Positions 7,099-15,511 of a stretch of DNA of 64,000 bases are shown here, piece after piece. Location of the stretch: assembly GCF_002844555.1 (NCBI RefSeq), contig NZ_PJNI01000007.1, positions 124,001-188,000 on the forward strand. The letters are read 5' to 3'. Made by a program: the position numbers and the translations under genes. Positions within the stretch are counted from its first letter, which is position 1. The number at the start of each line of letters is the position of its first letter. The stretch is from Brumimicrobium salinarum. GTDB taxonomy: Bacteria; Bacteroidota; Bacteroidia; Flavobacteriales_D; Crocinitomicaceae. The notes under the pieces are model-generated. The model saw only the letters and a list, made by a program, of their open reading frames with translations. It ran no database searches and had not been told where the DNA came from.

Positions 7099-8553
7099 AT
7101 GGCTTTTGATACTGTTATTCCTACATCAAAACGTATAGAGCGTTTACGTTACGAAAACCCTTGGTGGGTTACTGGTGCTGTGCAAGAGGTCTATCAAAAA
7201 ATGTCGCGCCGCTTGTATTTTGATTTGTTCTACCCCTTTGTAAAAGAAACTAACATAAAACGGGCGGTTGTACTTATGGGTCCGCGTCGTGTGGGTAAAA
7301 CCGTAATGATGTATCATAGCATACACGCCTTACTAGAAGAAGGTGTACCTCGTAAAAATGTATTTTTTATAGGTATAGATAATCCTATTTATATGCACCT
7401 TGGGTTAGAAGACGTATTATTACTAGCACAAGAAGCCGTACAACTAGACCATTTAGAGGGTTGTTTTGTGTTTTTTGATGAAATACAATATTTAAAAGAT
7501 TGGGAGCGCCACCTTAAAGTACTGGTAGATAGCTACCCAAAAACCAAGTTTGTAGTTTCGGGTTCTGCTGCTGCTGCTTTGCGTTTACAAAGCACCGAAA
7601 GTGGTGCTGGTAGGTTTACAGATTTTATGTTGCCACCGCTTACCTTTCACGAGTATATACACCTTAAAGGCTTACAAGACCTAGTACAGCAAAAAACCAT
7701 ACGGTATAACCAGCAAGACATTCCGTTTTATACCACACATAATATAAAAGAGCTTAACAAGGTGTTTTTTCATTATTTAAATTATGGCGGTTATCCAGAG
7801 GTTGTACTATCAGAACATATACAAAGTGATATGGGACGCTATGTAAAAAGTGATATTGTAGACAAAGTCTTACTGCGAGATTTACCGAGTTTATACGGTA
7901 TTAAAGATGTGCAAGAACTCAACAGTTTCTTTACCTACATTGCTTATAATTCGGGTAACGAATTTTCGTACGAGCGTCTTGCAAAAGATAGTGGGATTAC
8001 AAAAGATTTATTGAAAAAATATCTAGAATATCTAGAAGCGGCTTTTCTTATAAAAGTCATTCATAAAGTAAATGAAACCGCAAAAAAACTAAAACGCATT
8101 ACGAGTTTTAAAGTCTATTTAACCAATTCATCTTTACGTACCGCCTTGTTCTCACCAATTATTGAGACTGATAAGGAAACAGGTAATATGATAGAAACGG
8201 CTTTCTTCTCGCAATGGATGCATAGAGAGCATCTAGATTTAAAATATGCACGCTGGAAAATGGGACGCAAAGAGGGCGAAGTTGACATCGTATTACTAGA
8301 TAATAATCTGTTTAAACCACAATGGTGTGTAGAAATAAAATGGAGTAACCGTTTTGTAGATAAACCGCAAGAATTAAAGAGCTTACGTCATTTCTGTAAA
8401 GAAAATAATTTTAAAGCAACCCTTGTAACCACAATAGATATGATGGATAATAAAACAGTAGACAATGTACACATCACTTTTGTCCCTGCAGCAGTCTATG
8501 CCTATAATATAGGTGTAAATACCATAGAACTAAAATCTAATAACTGGAACTAA
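7099..8553 (+). CDS. AAA+ ATPase with DUF4143 (AAA_14 family)
   Basis: This 484-residue protein has a Walker A motif GPRRVGKT near residue 61 and a Walker B motif FVFFDEIQ near 123. A sensor-type VVSGSAA follows. The C-terminal DUF4143 domain contains EVDIVLLD and CVEIKW (about 394-415), which resembles a PD-(D/E)xK core. Such proteins are widespread in Bacteroidota and are often linked to mobile or defence genes; their substrate is unknown. Here it lies between hsdS and hsdR and overlaps the hsdR ATG by one base, so it is co-expressed with the nuclease. Whether it modifies restriction or is a passenger cannot be told from sequence. Confidence 0.9.
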   Translation: MAFDTVIPTSKRIERLRYENPWWVTGAVQEVYQKMSRRLYFDLFYPFVKETNIKRAVVLMGPRRVGKTVMMYHSIHALLEEGVPRKNVFFIGIDNPIYMHLGLEDVLLLAQEAVQLDHLEGCFVFFDEIQYLKDWERHLKVLVDSYPKTKFVVSGSAAAALRLQSTESGAGRFTDFMLPPLTFHEYIHLKGLQDLVQQKTIRYNQQDIPFYTTHNIKELNKVFFHYLNYGGYPEVVLSEHIQSDMGRYVKSDIVDKVLLRDLPSLYGIKDVQELNSFFTYIAYNSGNEFSYERLAKDSGITKDLLKKYLEYLEAAFLIKVIHKVNETAKKLKRITSFKVYLTNSSLRTALFSPIIETDKETGNMIETAFFSQWMHREHLDLKYARWKMGRKEGEVDIVLLDNNLFKPQWCVEIKWSNRFVDKPQELKSLRHFCKENNFKATLVTTIDMMDNKTVDNVHITFVPAAVYAYNIGVNTIELKSNNWN

Positions 8554-11500
8554 TGCTTAACGAAAACTCCATAGAACAATCTTTAATTGACCAATTAATT
8601 GGTCAAGGTTATACGTATCATAACGGTACAGATATTTCACCTATTGGAGAGAATCCACAGCGTGAAAATTTCAGTTCGGTGTTATTAGAAAATCAGTTTA
8701 AAGAGTCTCTTGCAACACTAAATCCTACACTTCCAGAATCTGCGCGTTTAGAGGCCTACCAAAAGGTAATTAATCTGGGTACAGAAGATATAATGGAAAA
8801 CAACGAGCGTTTCCATACACTGTTAACCAATGGTGTTACTGTAGAATATACCAAAGATGGCAGAACCAAAGGGATTAATGTAAAATTACTAGATGTACAA
8901 AATCCAGAGAATAACAACTTTTGGGTAGTCAATCAATTGGTAGTTAAAGAAAACAACAACGAAAAACGCTTTGATGTTGTTATCTACGTAAACGGTTTGC
9001 CTCTAGTATTTATAGAACTAAAAAGTGCTACAAGCGAAAAAGCAACGTTACGTAGAGCCTACGATCAAATACAAAATTACAAGAAAGCGGTACCCAGCAT
9101 ATTTTATTACAATGCAATATGTGTGATTAGCGATGGTATAGATGCGGCAACCTCTAGTGTATCTGCACCATTTTCACGTTTTCTTGCTTGGAAAGCACCA
9201 AAAAGTAAAGAAATAAAAAGCTTGCTACAAGACAATTCGGTTAGTTTAGCTGCTGAGCCAACATCTGCCTATGATGCTACACCTTTGCAAAATATGCTAA
9301 GCTATATGCTCAACAAAAAAACGCTAGTAGAGTTAATACGCTACTGTACAGTGTTTGAAAAAGAAGAAAAGAAAGATGAGGACACAGGTATTGTATCGCA
9401 AATAAAGGTTAAAAAAGTAGCAGCTTATCATCAATATTACGCTGTTCAAAAAGCAGTTGCGCAAACTTTACGAGCGACAAATGAAGAAATTGGCGATAGA
9501 AAAGTAGGTGTTGTTTGGCATACACAGGGTTCTGGTAAATCCTTGTCTATGGTGTTTTACAGCGGACAAATTATTACGCATCCGCAAATGGAAAACCCAA
9601 CCATTGTGATACTAACAGACCGTAACGATTTAGACGACCAACTGTTTGGTACATTTGGTAATTGCGTTGGTTTGTTAAGGCAAACACCAGTACAAGCGGA
9701 TAGTAGAGAACACATCAAAGAACTATTAAAAGTTTCGGGTGGTGGTGTGATATTTACCACCATTCAAAAATTTGCACCAGCAGAAGGCAATGTATACGAG
9801 ACTTTATCAGACCGAACAAATATCGTGGTAGTGGCAGATGAAGCACACCGCAGTCAATATGGTTTTTCAGGCCGTGTAGTTGAAACCGAAGAAGGTTCAG
9901 AAATTAGATACGGAAATGCCAAATACTTACGTGACGCCTTGCCTAATGCGTCTTACATTGGTTTTACGGGAACACCTATTGAGAAAGAAGATAAATCTAC
10001 ACCTGCGGTGTTTGGTGATTATATAGATGTTTATGATATAAAACAAGCCGTTGACGATGGAGCAACGGTTCCTATAAGTTATGAATCGCGTTTGATAAAA
10101 ATTAAACTCGATGAGCAAACATCTAAACAATTAGATGATGAAATAAACGATATTGAAGGTGCAACCGAAGCACAAATAGAAAAAGCTAAAAAGAAAACTG
10201 CTACCATTGATGCAGTGGTAGGGCATCCAGACCGATTGAAAGATGTGGCTAAAGATATTGTCACCCATTTTGAAGCACGTCAAAATGTATTTGAAGGTAA
10301 AGCTATGATTGTTGGGATGACACGTAATATTTGTGTGCGTCTTTACAATGAAATTGTTGCCTTAAAACCAGAATGGCACAATGACGATTTAGACAAAGGA
10401 ACGATTAAAGTCATAATGACGAGTTCTACAGACGACCCAGAACATTTTCAACCACATCATACGACTAAAAATCAACGAAAAGATTTAGCAATCCGTATGA
10501 AAGACACTAATGATGAACTAAAGTTGGTCATTGTTCGTGATATGTGGTTAACTGGTTTTGATGCACCAAATTTGCACACGCTGTATGTAGACAAAAAAAT
10601 GCAAGGCGCAAATTTAATGCAAGCTATTGCAAGAGTTAATCGCGTGTATAAAGACAAACCAGGTGGTTTAGTGGTCGATTATATTGGCATTGGTCAAGAT
10701 TTGCGCAAAGCAATGGCAACCTATTTACAAAGCGGTGGCGAAGGTTCGCCCGTTGTAGATATAAAAGAAGCGATTGCAGGTATGAAAGAGAAGTTTGAAA
10801 TCGTGGAGCAAATGTTTAATGGTTTTGATTTTAAACAATATTTCAAAGTTGATACCGCACAAAAACTACAAGTTTTATTAGGTGCGCAAAACTTCATTTT
10901 AGCAGACCAAAAATTAAAAGACCGCTTTTTAAAAGAAGTGACGTTGTTATCAAAGTTATTCGCGATGTCAATTCCAAGTCCAGATGCTGAAAAACTAAAA
11001 GATGATGTTGCATTTTTTCAAGCAGTAAAAGCCAGATTGAACAAGTTTACAGGAAGCGGAATCAAATCAGATTACGAAGTAGAAACCGCAATTAAACAAA
11101 TAGTTGATGATGCATTGTCTAGTGATGGTGTTATAGATGTATTTGAAGCAGCAGGTGTAAAAGCACCTTCAGTAGGAATCTTATCAGATGATTTTTTGTT
11201 GGAAGTAAAAAATATGCAACAAAAGAATGTTGCCTTTGAACTTTTGAAAAAGCTATTGAGTGATGAAGTAAGAATCAGAAAAACCAAGAATTTAGCACAA
11301 GGAAAGAAATTTTCCGAAATGTTAGAATCGGTTGTAAAACGTTATCACAACAATCAAATTGATTCAGCACAAGTGCTAACGGAACTATCAGAAATCGCAA
11401 AAGAAATGCGATTGGAAGATGCTAAATCAGAAGATTTAGGCTTAACACCAGAGGAGTATGCTTTTTACAGTGTTTTAAAGCAAAACGAATCAACTAATTT

Positions 11501-11729
11501 TTTAGAAGATGATAAAATGAAAGAGTTGATCCATACCATTGTGGACGTCATTAGAAAAAATGCCACAGTCGATTGGAGTAAACGAGATGATGTAAGAGCA
11601 AAATTAAGATTAACCGTAAAGAAAATTCTAATGCGTTACGGCTATCCACCAGATGTAGCTAAAATGGAAGCAGATAAAGTATTAGCACAAGGAGAAGCAC
11701 TAGCGGAAATGTTCTCTTCGGAGAATTAA
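8553..11729 (+). CDS. hsdR: Type I restriction endonuclease subunit HsdR
   Basis: This 1058-residue protein has an N-terminal nuclease domain (RFDVVIYVNGLPLVFIELKS, about residues 134-153). It is followed by a superfamily 2 translocase: Walker A TQGSGKS near 325, DEAH near 429, and YIGFTGTP near 471. A helicase C domain with QAIARVNRVYKDKPGG follows, and a long helical C-terminal region would bind the HsdMS core. It translocates DNA and cuts at a distance from unmethylated sites. The ATG overlaps the stop of the DUF4143 ATPase. Length and motifs indicate an active, complete subunit. Confidence 0.96.
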   Translation: MLNENSIEQSLIDQLIGQGYTYHNGTDISPIGENPQRENFSSVLLENQFKESLATLNPTLPESARLEAYQKVINLGTEDIMENNERFHTLLTNGVTVEYTKDGRTKGINVKLLDVQNPENNNFWVVNQLVVKENNNEKRFDVVIYVNGLPLVFIELKSATSEKATLRRAYDQIQNYKKAVPSIFYYNAICVISDGIDAATSSVSAPFSRFLAWKAPKSKEIKSLLQDNSVSLAAEPTSAYDATPLQNMLSYMLNKKTLVELIRYCTVFEKEEKKDEDTGIVSQIKVKKVAAYHQYYAVQKAVAQTLRATNEEIGDRKVGVVWHTQGSGKSLSMVFYSGQIITHPQMENPTIVILTDRNDLDDQLFGTFGNCVGLLRQTPVQADSREHIKELLKVSGGGVIFTTIQKFAPAEGNVYETLSDRTNIVVVADEAHRSQYGFSGRVVETEEGSEIRYGNAKYLRDALPNASYIGFTGTPIEKEDKSTPAVFGDYIDVYDIKQAVDDGATVPISYESRLIKIKLDEQTSKQLDDEINDIEGATEAQIEKAKKKTATIDAVVGHPDRLKDVAKDIVTHFEARQNVFEGKAMIVGMTRNICVRLYNEIVALKPEWHNDDLDKGTIKVIMTSSTDDPEHFQPHHTTKNQRKDLAIRMKDTNDELKLVIVRDMWLTGFDAPNLHTLYVDKKMQGANLMQAIARVNRVYKDKPGGLVVDYIGIGQDLRKAMATYLQSGGEGSPVVDIKEAIAGMKEKFEIVEQMFNGFDFKQYFKVDTAQKLQVLLGAQNFILADQKLKDRFLKEVTLLSKLFAMSIPSPDAEKLKDDVAFFQAVKARLNKFTGSGIKSDYEVETAIKQIVDDALSSDGVIDVFEAAGVKAPSVGILSDDFLLEVKNMQQKNVAFELLKKLLSDEVRIRKTKNLAQGKKFSEMLESVVKRYHNNQIDSAQVLTELSEIAKEMRLEDAKSEDLGLTPEEYAFYSVLKQNESTNFLEDDKMKELIHTIVDVIRKNATVDWSKRDDVRAKLRLTVKKILMRYGYPPDVAKMEADKVLAQGEALAEMFSSEN

Positions 11730-11873
11730 CCTGACTGAATTAAGCCAACGCAAGTTCAAGCACACTACAATTTCTCACGAATGGTTTATTTTTAAGGGTG
11801 TTCGTGAACCTAAAGGTTTCGCATTCCTGCGGTTGCGACAGCGCTTTTACGCATCGCACGGTCGAAGAAAAAT

Positions 11874-12127
11874 AACCCGCTTTATCCATGAACACGAAGT
11901 CTCAGCGCAGCTAATTTAATTTTGAATCTATTTTAGGCACAAGGCCTAAAGGAATATAGGCATATTTCGCGGGGCTTGTAACGAAGAATAGATCAAAATT
12001 AAATCAAAATCTTCCAAATTATCGATACCCAAATTTGGGTTTCTTTGAAATCGTATAGAGCACTTTTAAATATCTGATTATTAATAAATTGTGTTTTTAA
12101 GAATCAAGATTGGTGAATAAAGTGGGT
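11874..12127 (+). repeat. Short element with AACCCG terminal inverted repeats (family 1), degenerate copy
   Basis: The left end AACCCGCTTTATCCA and the reversed right end GACCCACTTTATTCA match at 12 of 15 positions. The interior (TTTAGGCACAAGGCC, TTCGCGGGGCTTGTAACGA, ACCCAAATTTGGG) matches the reverse complement of 34341-34574 over most of its length. Its right end touches the truncated left end of IS copy 2 at 12129. The stretch 11730-11873 before it holds an open frame without a start codon and no recognisable gene. Confidence 0.65.
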
Positions 12128-12128
12128 C

Positions 12129-12452
12129 AAAGGTTTCGATCGATATCAGCTCCAGATGATGGACTTCAACTCAATAGTTTCTCCCGATTCTTGGGCACGT
12201 ATTGTTGATTAATGATGATTTGCTACAATCTCAGGAGACTTATGTCTATTTTTTGCGTAAAAGACCTAAAAAACAAGCTAAATGCACTTGTTTTTACTTT
12301 TTAAAGCCATTTAAGTCGATTTTAAGAAGTTTTTATAAAAGTCAACCATTTTCATTTTTGTTAAAACATAAAAATAAGACTTCCTCAAATGAAGTTTATT
12401 TGTTTGATATGAGTTATATTTGAGTAAAAATGGGGTTTGTGCGCAGACTCCC
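12129..12452 (+). mobile_element. Internally deleted IS element, copy 2 (left end truncated)
   Basis: This is the same element as 2570-2991 and 14108-14529, but it begins at AAAGGTTTCGATCG and lacks the first ~95 bases, including the left terminal repeat. It also lacks about ten bases of the T-rich stretch near 12295. The right end GCGCAGACTCCC is intact and joins GTTACGCTTCATTGG, coding sequence of a tyrosine recombinase. Open frames inside it are by-products, not genes. Confidence 0.8.
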
Positions 12453-12626
12453 GTTACGCTTCATTGGTTGCGTCATAGCTATGCTACCCATTTACACGAA
12501 AGAGGAACTGATATTCGTTTTATTCAAGAACTGCTTGGACATAAGAGCTCTAAAACAACAGAGATCTATCCCCACGTTAGTAATAAAAGTATACAAAACA
12601 TCAGAAGTCCTTATGATGATTTATAA
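12453..12626 (+). pseudogene. C-terminal remnant of an IntI/Xer-like tyrosine recombinase
   Basis: Only about 57 residues remain, reading [14 protein letters not shown], then [20 protein letters not shown], then IYPHVSN and RSPYDDL. They hold the catalytic HxLRH box, the LLGH histidine and the nucleophilic tyrosine. The ending RSPYDDL recalls the RSPLDxL tail of integron integrases. The IS copy ends directly before the first GTT codon, so the N-terminal part was lost. The diagnostic IntI insert is not preserved, so IntI versus another integrase cannot be proven. It lies 115 bases before the first cassette boundary, in the same orientation as the cassettes. Confidence 0.75.
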
Positions 12627-12742
12627 AAAACATAGGTTAATTCAAAAAAATCGTTAAATTTGAATAATCGAAGTAGGATAAAACTGTACAATATTTCCAT
12701 TTTTAGCATATATTGTACAATTTATATGTATGTATAAACGAG
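12627..12742 (+). other. Candidate attI-like region with a 10-bp inverted repeat
   Basis: This is the short spacer between the recombinase stop and the first cassette core GTTGGCAAAC (12742-12751). TGTACAATAT (12685-12694) and ATATTGTACA (12710-12719) form a perfect 10-bp inverted repeat with a 15-base spacer. In an integron this is where attI would lie. The repeat could instead be an operator or a weak terminator hairpin. No gene is seen. Confidence 0.4.
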
Positions 12743-12765
12743 TTGGCAAACATTTATTGAACACG

Positions 12766-14022
12766 ATGAGAAACTTAATCAGCATATTACTTATATCAGT
12801 ATTGACACTTCCAACTTATGGACAGAATACGGTTGATGATATACTTTCAACCAACGTAAACAAGGAATTGATCTATGAACCAGAAATCAAAAGTGGAGAG
12901 CAACTTTACTTGAAAATGGCCTATGGGAGCTCATTCATTTCTAACCAAAATGACATCAAAAAACTATATGGTGCTAAATTTGCAAGTGTTGACATCGTGT
13001 TTTCTGATCACCCAAAAGGAGACAGCTACCCTAAACTGACGAGAAAGAGAATTGAAAATTTAAAAAAGCTTTACCCTACTCTTTTCAGCAAAAAAGATAT
13101 CAAATGGAGGCTTGTCAGACAAACAAATTGTTCTGATCAACAATCCGCTAAAAAATTATTCCATGGAATCGTCATTACGTATCGACCAGCCCAATCAAAA
13201 GAAGATATAAAAAAGGAAATAGAATATCTTAAGGACATATTATCTGAACTTTCAAAGGGTACTAGCGAAGCAGTTGCAATTGAAAAGATAATTGATGAAG
13301 AGGAAGAGTACTTATCTGAAACGATTAAACCTGATTCTGTTGGTACTAAATTGAGTTCCCCTCTGAGAATCGCTCCAGGGACTTACCCAGGTTTTACTGA
13401 CTCGACTGTTACTACCGTTCTTAAAAGACAAGACTGGACTAATATGCTCATTATTTCTGACTTGACGGGTAGCATGTCTCCATACACGGCACAACTTTTT
13501 GTGTGGCTTCGACTAAATACGATTGATGAAAAAGTGAAACAGTTTGTATTCTTCAATGACGGAGATAAGACTCCAGATCATAAAAAGGTCATTGGCAAAA
13601 CTGGAGGCATCTATCAAACTCGATCTTCAAAATTTGGAGACATTGAGGAGCTCGCCTATAAGACAATGAGAAACGGTTGCGGAGGAGATGCTCCAGAAAA
13701 TGATATTGAAGCATTGACAAAAGCAATTGAACTTTGTCCTGATTGTGAAAACATTATTCTCATTGCTGATAATTGGGCGCCTATCAAGGACATTTCCTTA
13801 CTCTCAAATATTAATAAGCCGATTAAAATCATTTTGTGTGGTTCTGATTACGGAATAAATGCTCAGTACCTTGATCTTGCTCGTGCGACAGGAGGTTCAG
13901 TTCACATAATGGAGAACGACTTGATCGACCTAATGAAAATTAACGAAGGAGAGACGATAACAATAAGAGGTCAGACATTCAAAATAGAGAACGGAAAATT
14001 TACTAGAGTAACAAAAATTTAA
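12766..14022 (+). CDS. Secreted von Willebrand factor A-like protein (cassette gene)
   Basis: A 418-residue product starts at the ATG at 12766. A longer frame reaches back to 12730, but that would begin outside the cassette, which opens at 12743, and would spoil the signal peptide. The N-terminus MRNLISILLISVLTLPTYGQ is a typical signal sequence. Near residue 230, IISDLTGSMSPY resembles a vWA MIDAS motif with threonine in place of the first serine. Later segments (GCGGDAPENDIEAL, NIILIADN) fit the rest of a vWA fold. It is probably exported to the periplasm or outer surface. The substrate is unknown, and it is the only gene of its cassette. Confidence 0.75.
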   Translation: MRNLISILLISVLTLPTYGQNTVDDILSTNVNKELIYEPEIKSGEQLYLKMAYGSSFISNQNDIKKLYGAKFASVDIVFSDHPKGDSYPKLTRKRIENLKKLYPTLFSKKDIKWRLVRQTNCSDQQSAKKLFHGIVITYRPAQSKEDIKKEIEYLKDILSELSKGTSEAVAIEKIIDEEEEYLSETIKPDSVGTKLSSPLRIAPGTYPGFTDSTVTTVLKRQDWTNMLIISDLTGSMSPYTAQLFVWLRLNTIDEKVKQFVFFNDGDKTPDHKKVIGKTGGIYQTRSSKFGDIEELAYKTMRNGCGGDAPENDIEALTKAIELCPDCENIILIADNWAPIKDISLLSNINKPIKIILCGSDYGINAQYLDLARATGGSVHIMENDLIDLMKINEGETITIRGQTFKIENGKFTRVTKI

Positions 14023-14030
14023 ACAAGAAC

Positions 14031-14108
14031 GTTTGCCAACAACAAATAAACAAAACAGCGCCGATAGGGCTCAAGGTTTGCGCTACTTTGCTTATTTTAG
14101 AACGTCCG
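14031..14108 (+). other. attC-like recombination site of the vWA cassette, R' box interrupted
   Basis: GTTTGCCAAC (14031-14040) is the exact reverse complement of GTTGGCAAAC at 12742-12751, the start of the same cassette. The stem arm at 14044-14061 (AAATAAACAAAACAGCGC) pairs with 14080-14097 at 15 of 18 positions. The site ends in GTCCG and is interrupted by IS copy 3 exactly at the R' G. Confidence 0.8.
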
Positions 14109-14529
14109 TCAGACTGCACAAAAACCCAAAATCCCTCCCAAATTCACTTAAAAATCTGCTCATTTTTTCGTATCTTTAGATATGGATTTTATTAAAGGTT
14201 TCGATCGATATCAGCTCCAGATGATGGACTTCAACTCAATGGTTTCTCCCGATTCTTGGGCGCGTATTGTTGATTAATGATGATTTGCTACAATCTCAGG
14301 AGACTTATGTCTATTTTTTGCGTAAAAGACCTAAAAAACAAGCTAAAAACACTTGTTTTTACTTTTTTGGACTTTTTAAAGCCATTTAAGTCGATTTTAA
14401 GAAGTTTTTATAAAAGTCAACCATTTTCATTTTTGTTAAAACATAAAAATAAGACTTCCTCAAATGAAGTTTATTTGTTTGATATGAGTTATATTTGAGT
14501 AAAAAAATGGGGTTTGTGCGCAGACTCCC
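14108..14529 (+). mobile_element. Internally deleted IS element, copy 3 (complete)
   Basis: This copy is 422 bp, the same length as copy 1, with both terminal repeats. The transposase start at 14182 reads MDFIKGFDRYQLQMMDF and runs to SWARIVD before TAA, with no premature stop inside, unlike copy 1. The flanks are GTCC on the left and GTTATAAGC on the right; removing the element would restore a cassette junction. It occupies the 14023-14539 spacer together with the attC-like site. Confidence 0.82.
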
Positions 14530-14539
14530 GTTATAAGCA

Positions 14540-15070
14540 ATGAAAAAAACTCTACACACATTTCTACTTATTTGCTTATCGTGCAATTTGTTGGGTCAAG
14601 GGGGAAATTGCGATAGTACATACACTTTTGCCTTCATAAAGGATGATAAAGTTGGTCCCATGATTATGAATGGATATACTGTTATTGTTAAAACTAATAC
14701 CGGAGAAAACATTGAGTTCTCACCAACTCCTATTACTTATCTAGATAATGATAGCCTGGTAATTGATAATGATCTAGGGTATATTAAAACAAAGGATTTG
14801 TTGTGTGACAGTTCAACTGTGATGACATATAAATACAAAGATTTTGAAGTCAGTTTTAAATGTGCACCGCTTTGCCAATGGGGATTTATGGATTTTGGGG
14901 TATATATTTATCATTTCTCAAACTATGGCCAATTAAAAAGATTTAAAAAGGCAAAACGTGCAATAGTACATCCAATAAATACTTGGGAATTGAAAAAGGA
15001 GGATTTCCCCTTGACATTAGTTGCACTTGATACTGAAGAGTTTACTTTGGAACTTGAAATAATAAAGTAA
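14540..15070 (+). CDS. Secreted hypothetical protein (cassette E)
   Basis: This 176-residue protein has an N-terminal signal sequence MKKTLHTFLLICLSCNLLGQ. A cysteine in it (SCN) could instead be a lipobox-like site, but the context favours cleavage after LGQ. Four cysteines follow (GNC, LLC, KCAPLC), suggesting disulfides in an exported domain. I do not recognise a family. The ATG is only nine bases after the cassette junction at 14530, leaving almost no 5' leader, as is common in cassette genes. Confidence 0.7.
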   Translation: MKKTLHTFLLICLSCNLLGQGGNCDSTYTFAFIKDDKVGPMIMNGYTVIVKTNTGENIEFSPTPITYLDNDSLVIDNDLGYIKTKDLLCDSSTVMTYKYKDFEVSFKCAPLCQWGFMDFGVYIYHFSNYGQLKRFKKAKRAIVHPINTWELKKEDFPLTLVALDTEEFTLELEIIK

Positions 15071-15071
15071 A

Positions 15072-15151
15072 GCGTATAACATCAAATAAAAGCCACGGGC
15101 TGAACAACCACAACCGGGTAGCCCGCGTCTTCTATTTGAAAAACGTTACTC
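15072..15151 (+). other. attC-like recombination site (cassette E 3' end)
   Basis: GCGTATAAC (15072-15080) is complementary at 8 of 9 positions to GTTATAAGC at 14530-14538, the start of this cassette. The stem arm 15082-15101 pairs with 15120-15139 at 17 of 20 positions (arm begins TCAAATAAAAG). The R' core is GTTACTC at 15145-15151. No further cassette gene follows, so this appears to be the end of the array. Confidence 0.75.
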
Positions 15152-15213
15152 TTTCTCAAAAATTCTTTGTATTTTTTAGTCGTCTATATAAAACTATAGA
15201 GGACTAGCGTTTT

Positions 15214-15472
15214 AACCCGTATTATTAACTTCGTTGAGCTCGCAAGCTCGGTTCATGAGATTATTTTTGATTTTAGATGAGATTCGTGATTTGATGATAA
15301 TAGTATTCTATATCAGTAAATTACAATTGAAATATAAAATCAAAAGAATCCAAGCATTAAATAATTGATACCCAAATTTGGGGTACATTTTTATTCTTTA
15401 AAAACACAGTAAACACCTGTTAAACAATCCATTAACTGTTTAAAACAAGTGATGCGATGAATAATCCGGGTT
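15214..15472 (+). repeat. Short element with AACCCG terminal inverted repeats (family 1)
   Basis: The left end AACCCGTATTATTAA and the right end TGAATAATCCGGGTT form inverted termini (about 13 of 15). The body is AT-rich and includes ACCCAAATTTGGGGT, also found in the copy at 11874. No coding capacity is seen. It fills most of the 440-bp gap between cassette E and the next lipoprotein gene, where the array meets the core chromosome. Confidence 0.6.
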
Positions 15473-15511
15473 AACAAGACTAAAGCTAGCCAAAATTAAA
15501 ACTAAACTAAA

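Noticed and set aside
3811-11729. The restriction operon as a single giant cassette
   Set aside because: Position 3811 opens like a cassette, but no matching GTTGCACAA box was found after hsdR.
11733-11918. Open frame after hsdR
   Set aside because: No start codon, overlaps a repeat, and no recognisable protein family.
12202-12423. 73-codon open frame, repeated at 14277-14498
   Set aside because: Both lie inside copies of the deleted IS element and do not exist as intact frames in copy 1.
12420-12626. A recombinase gene starting at ATG 12420
   Set aside because: The first eleven codons come from the IS end; only codons from 12453 are recombinase sequence.
12730-12765. Upstream ATG for the vWA gene
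   Set aside because: It lies before the cassette boundary at 12743 and would spoil the signal peptide.
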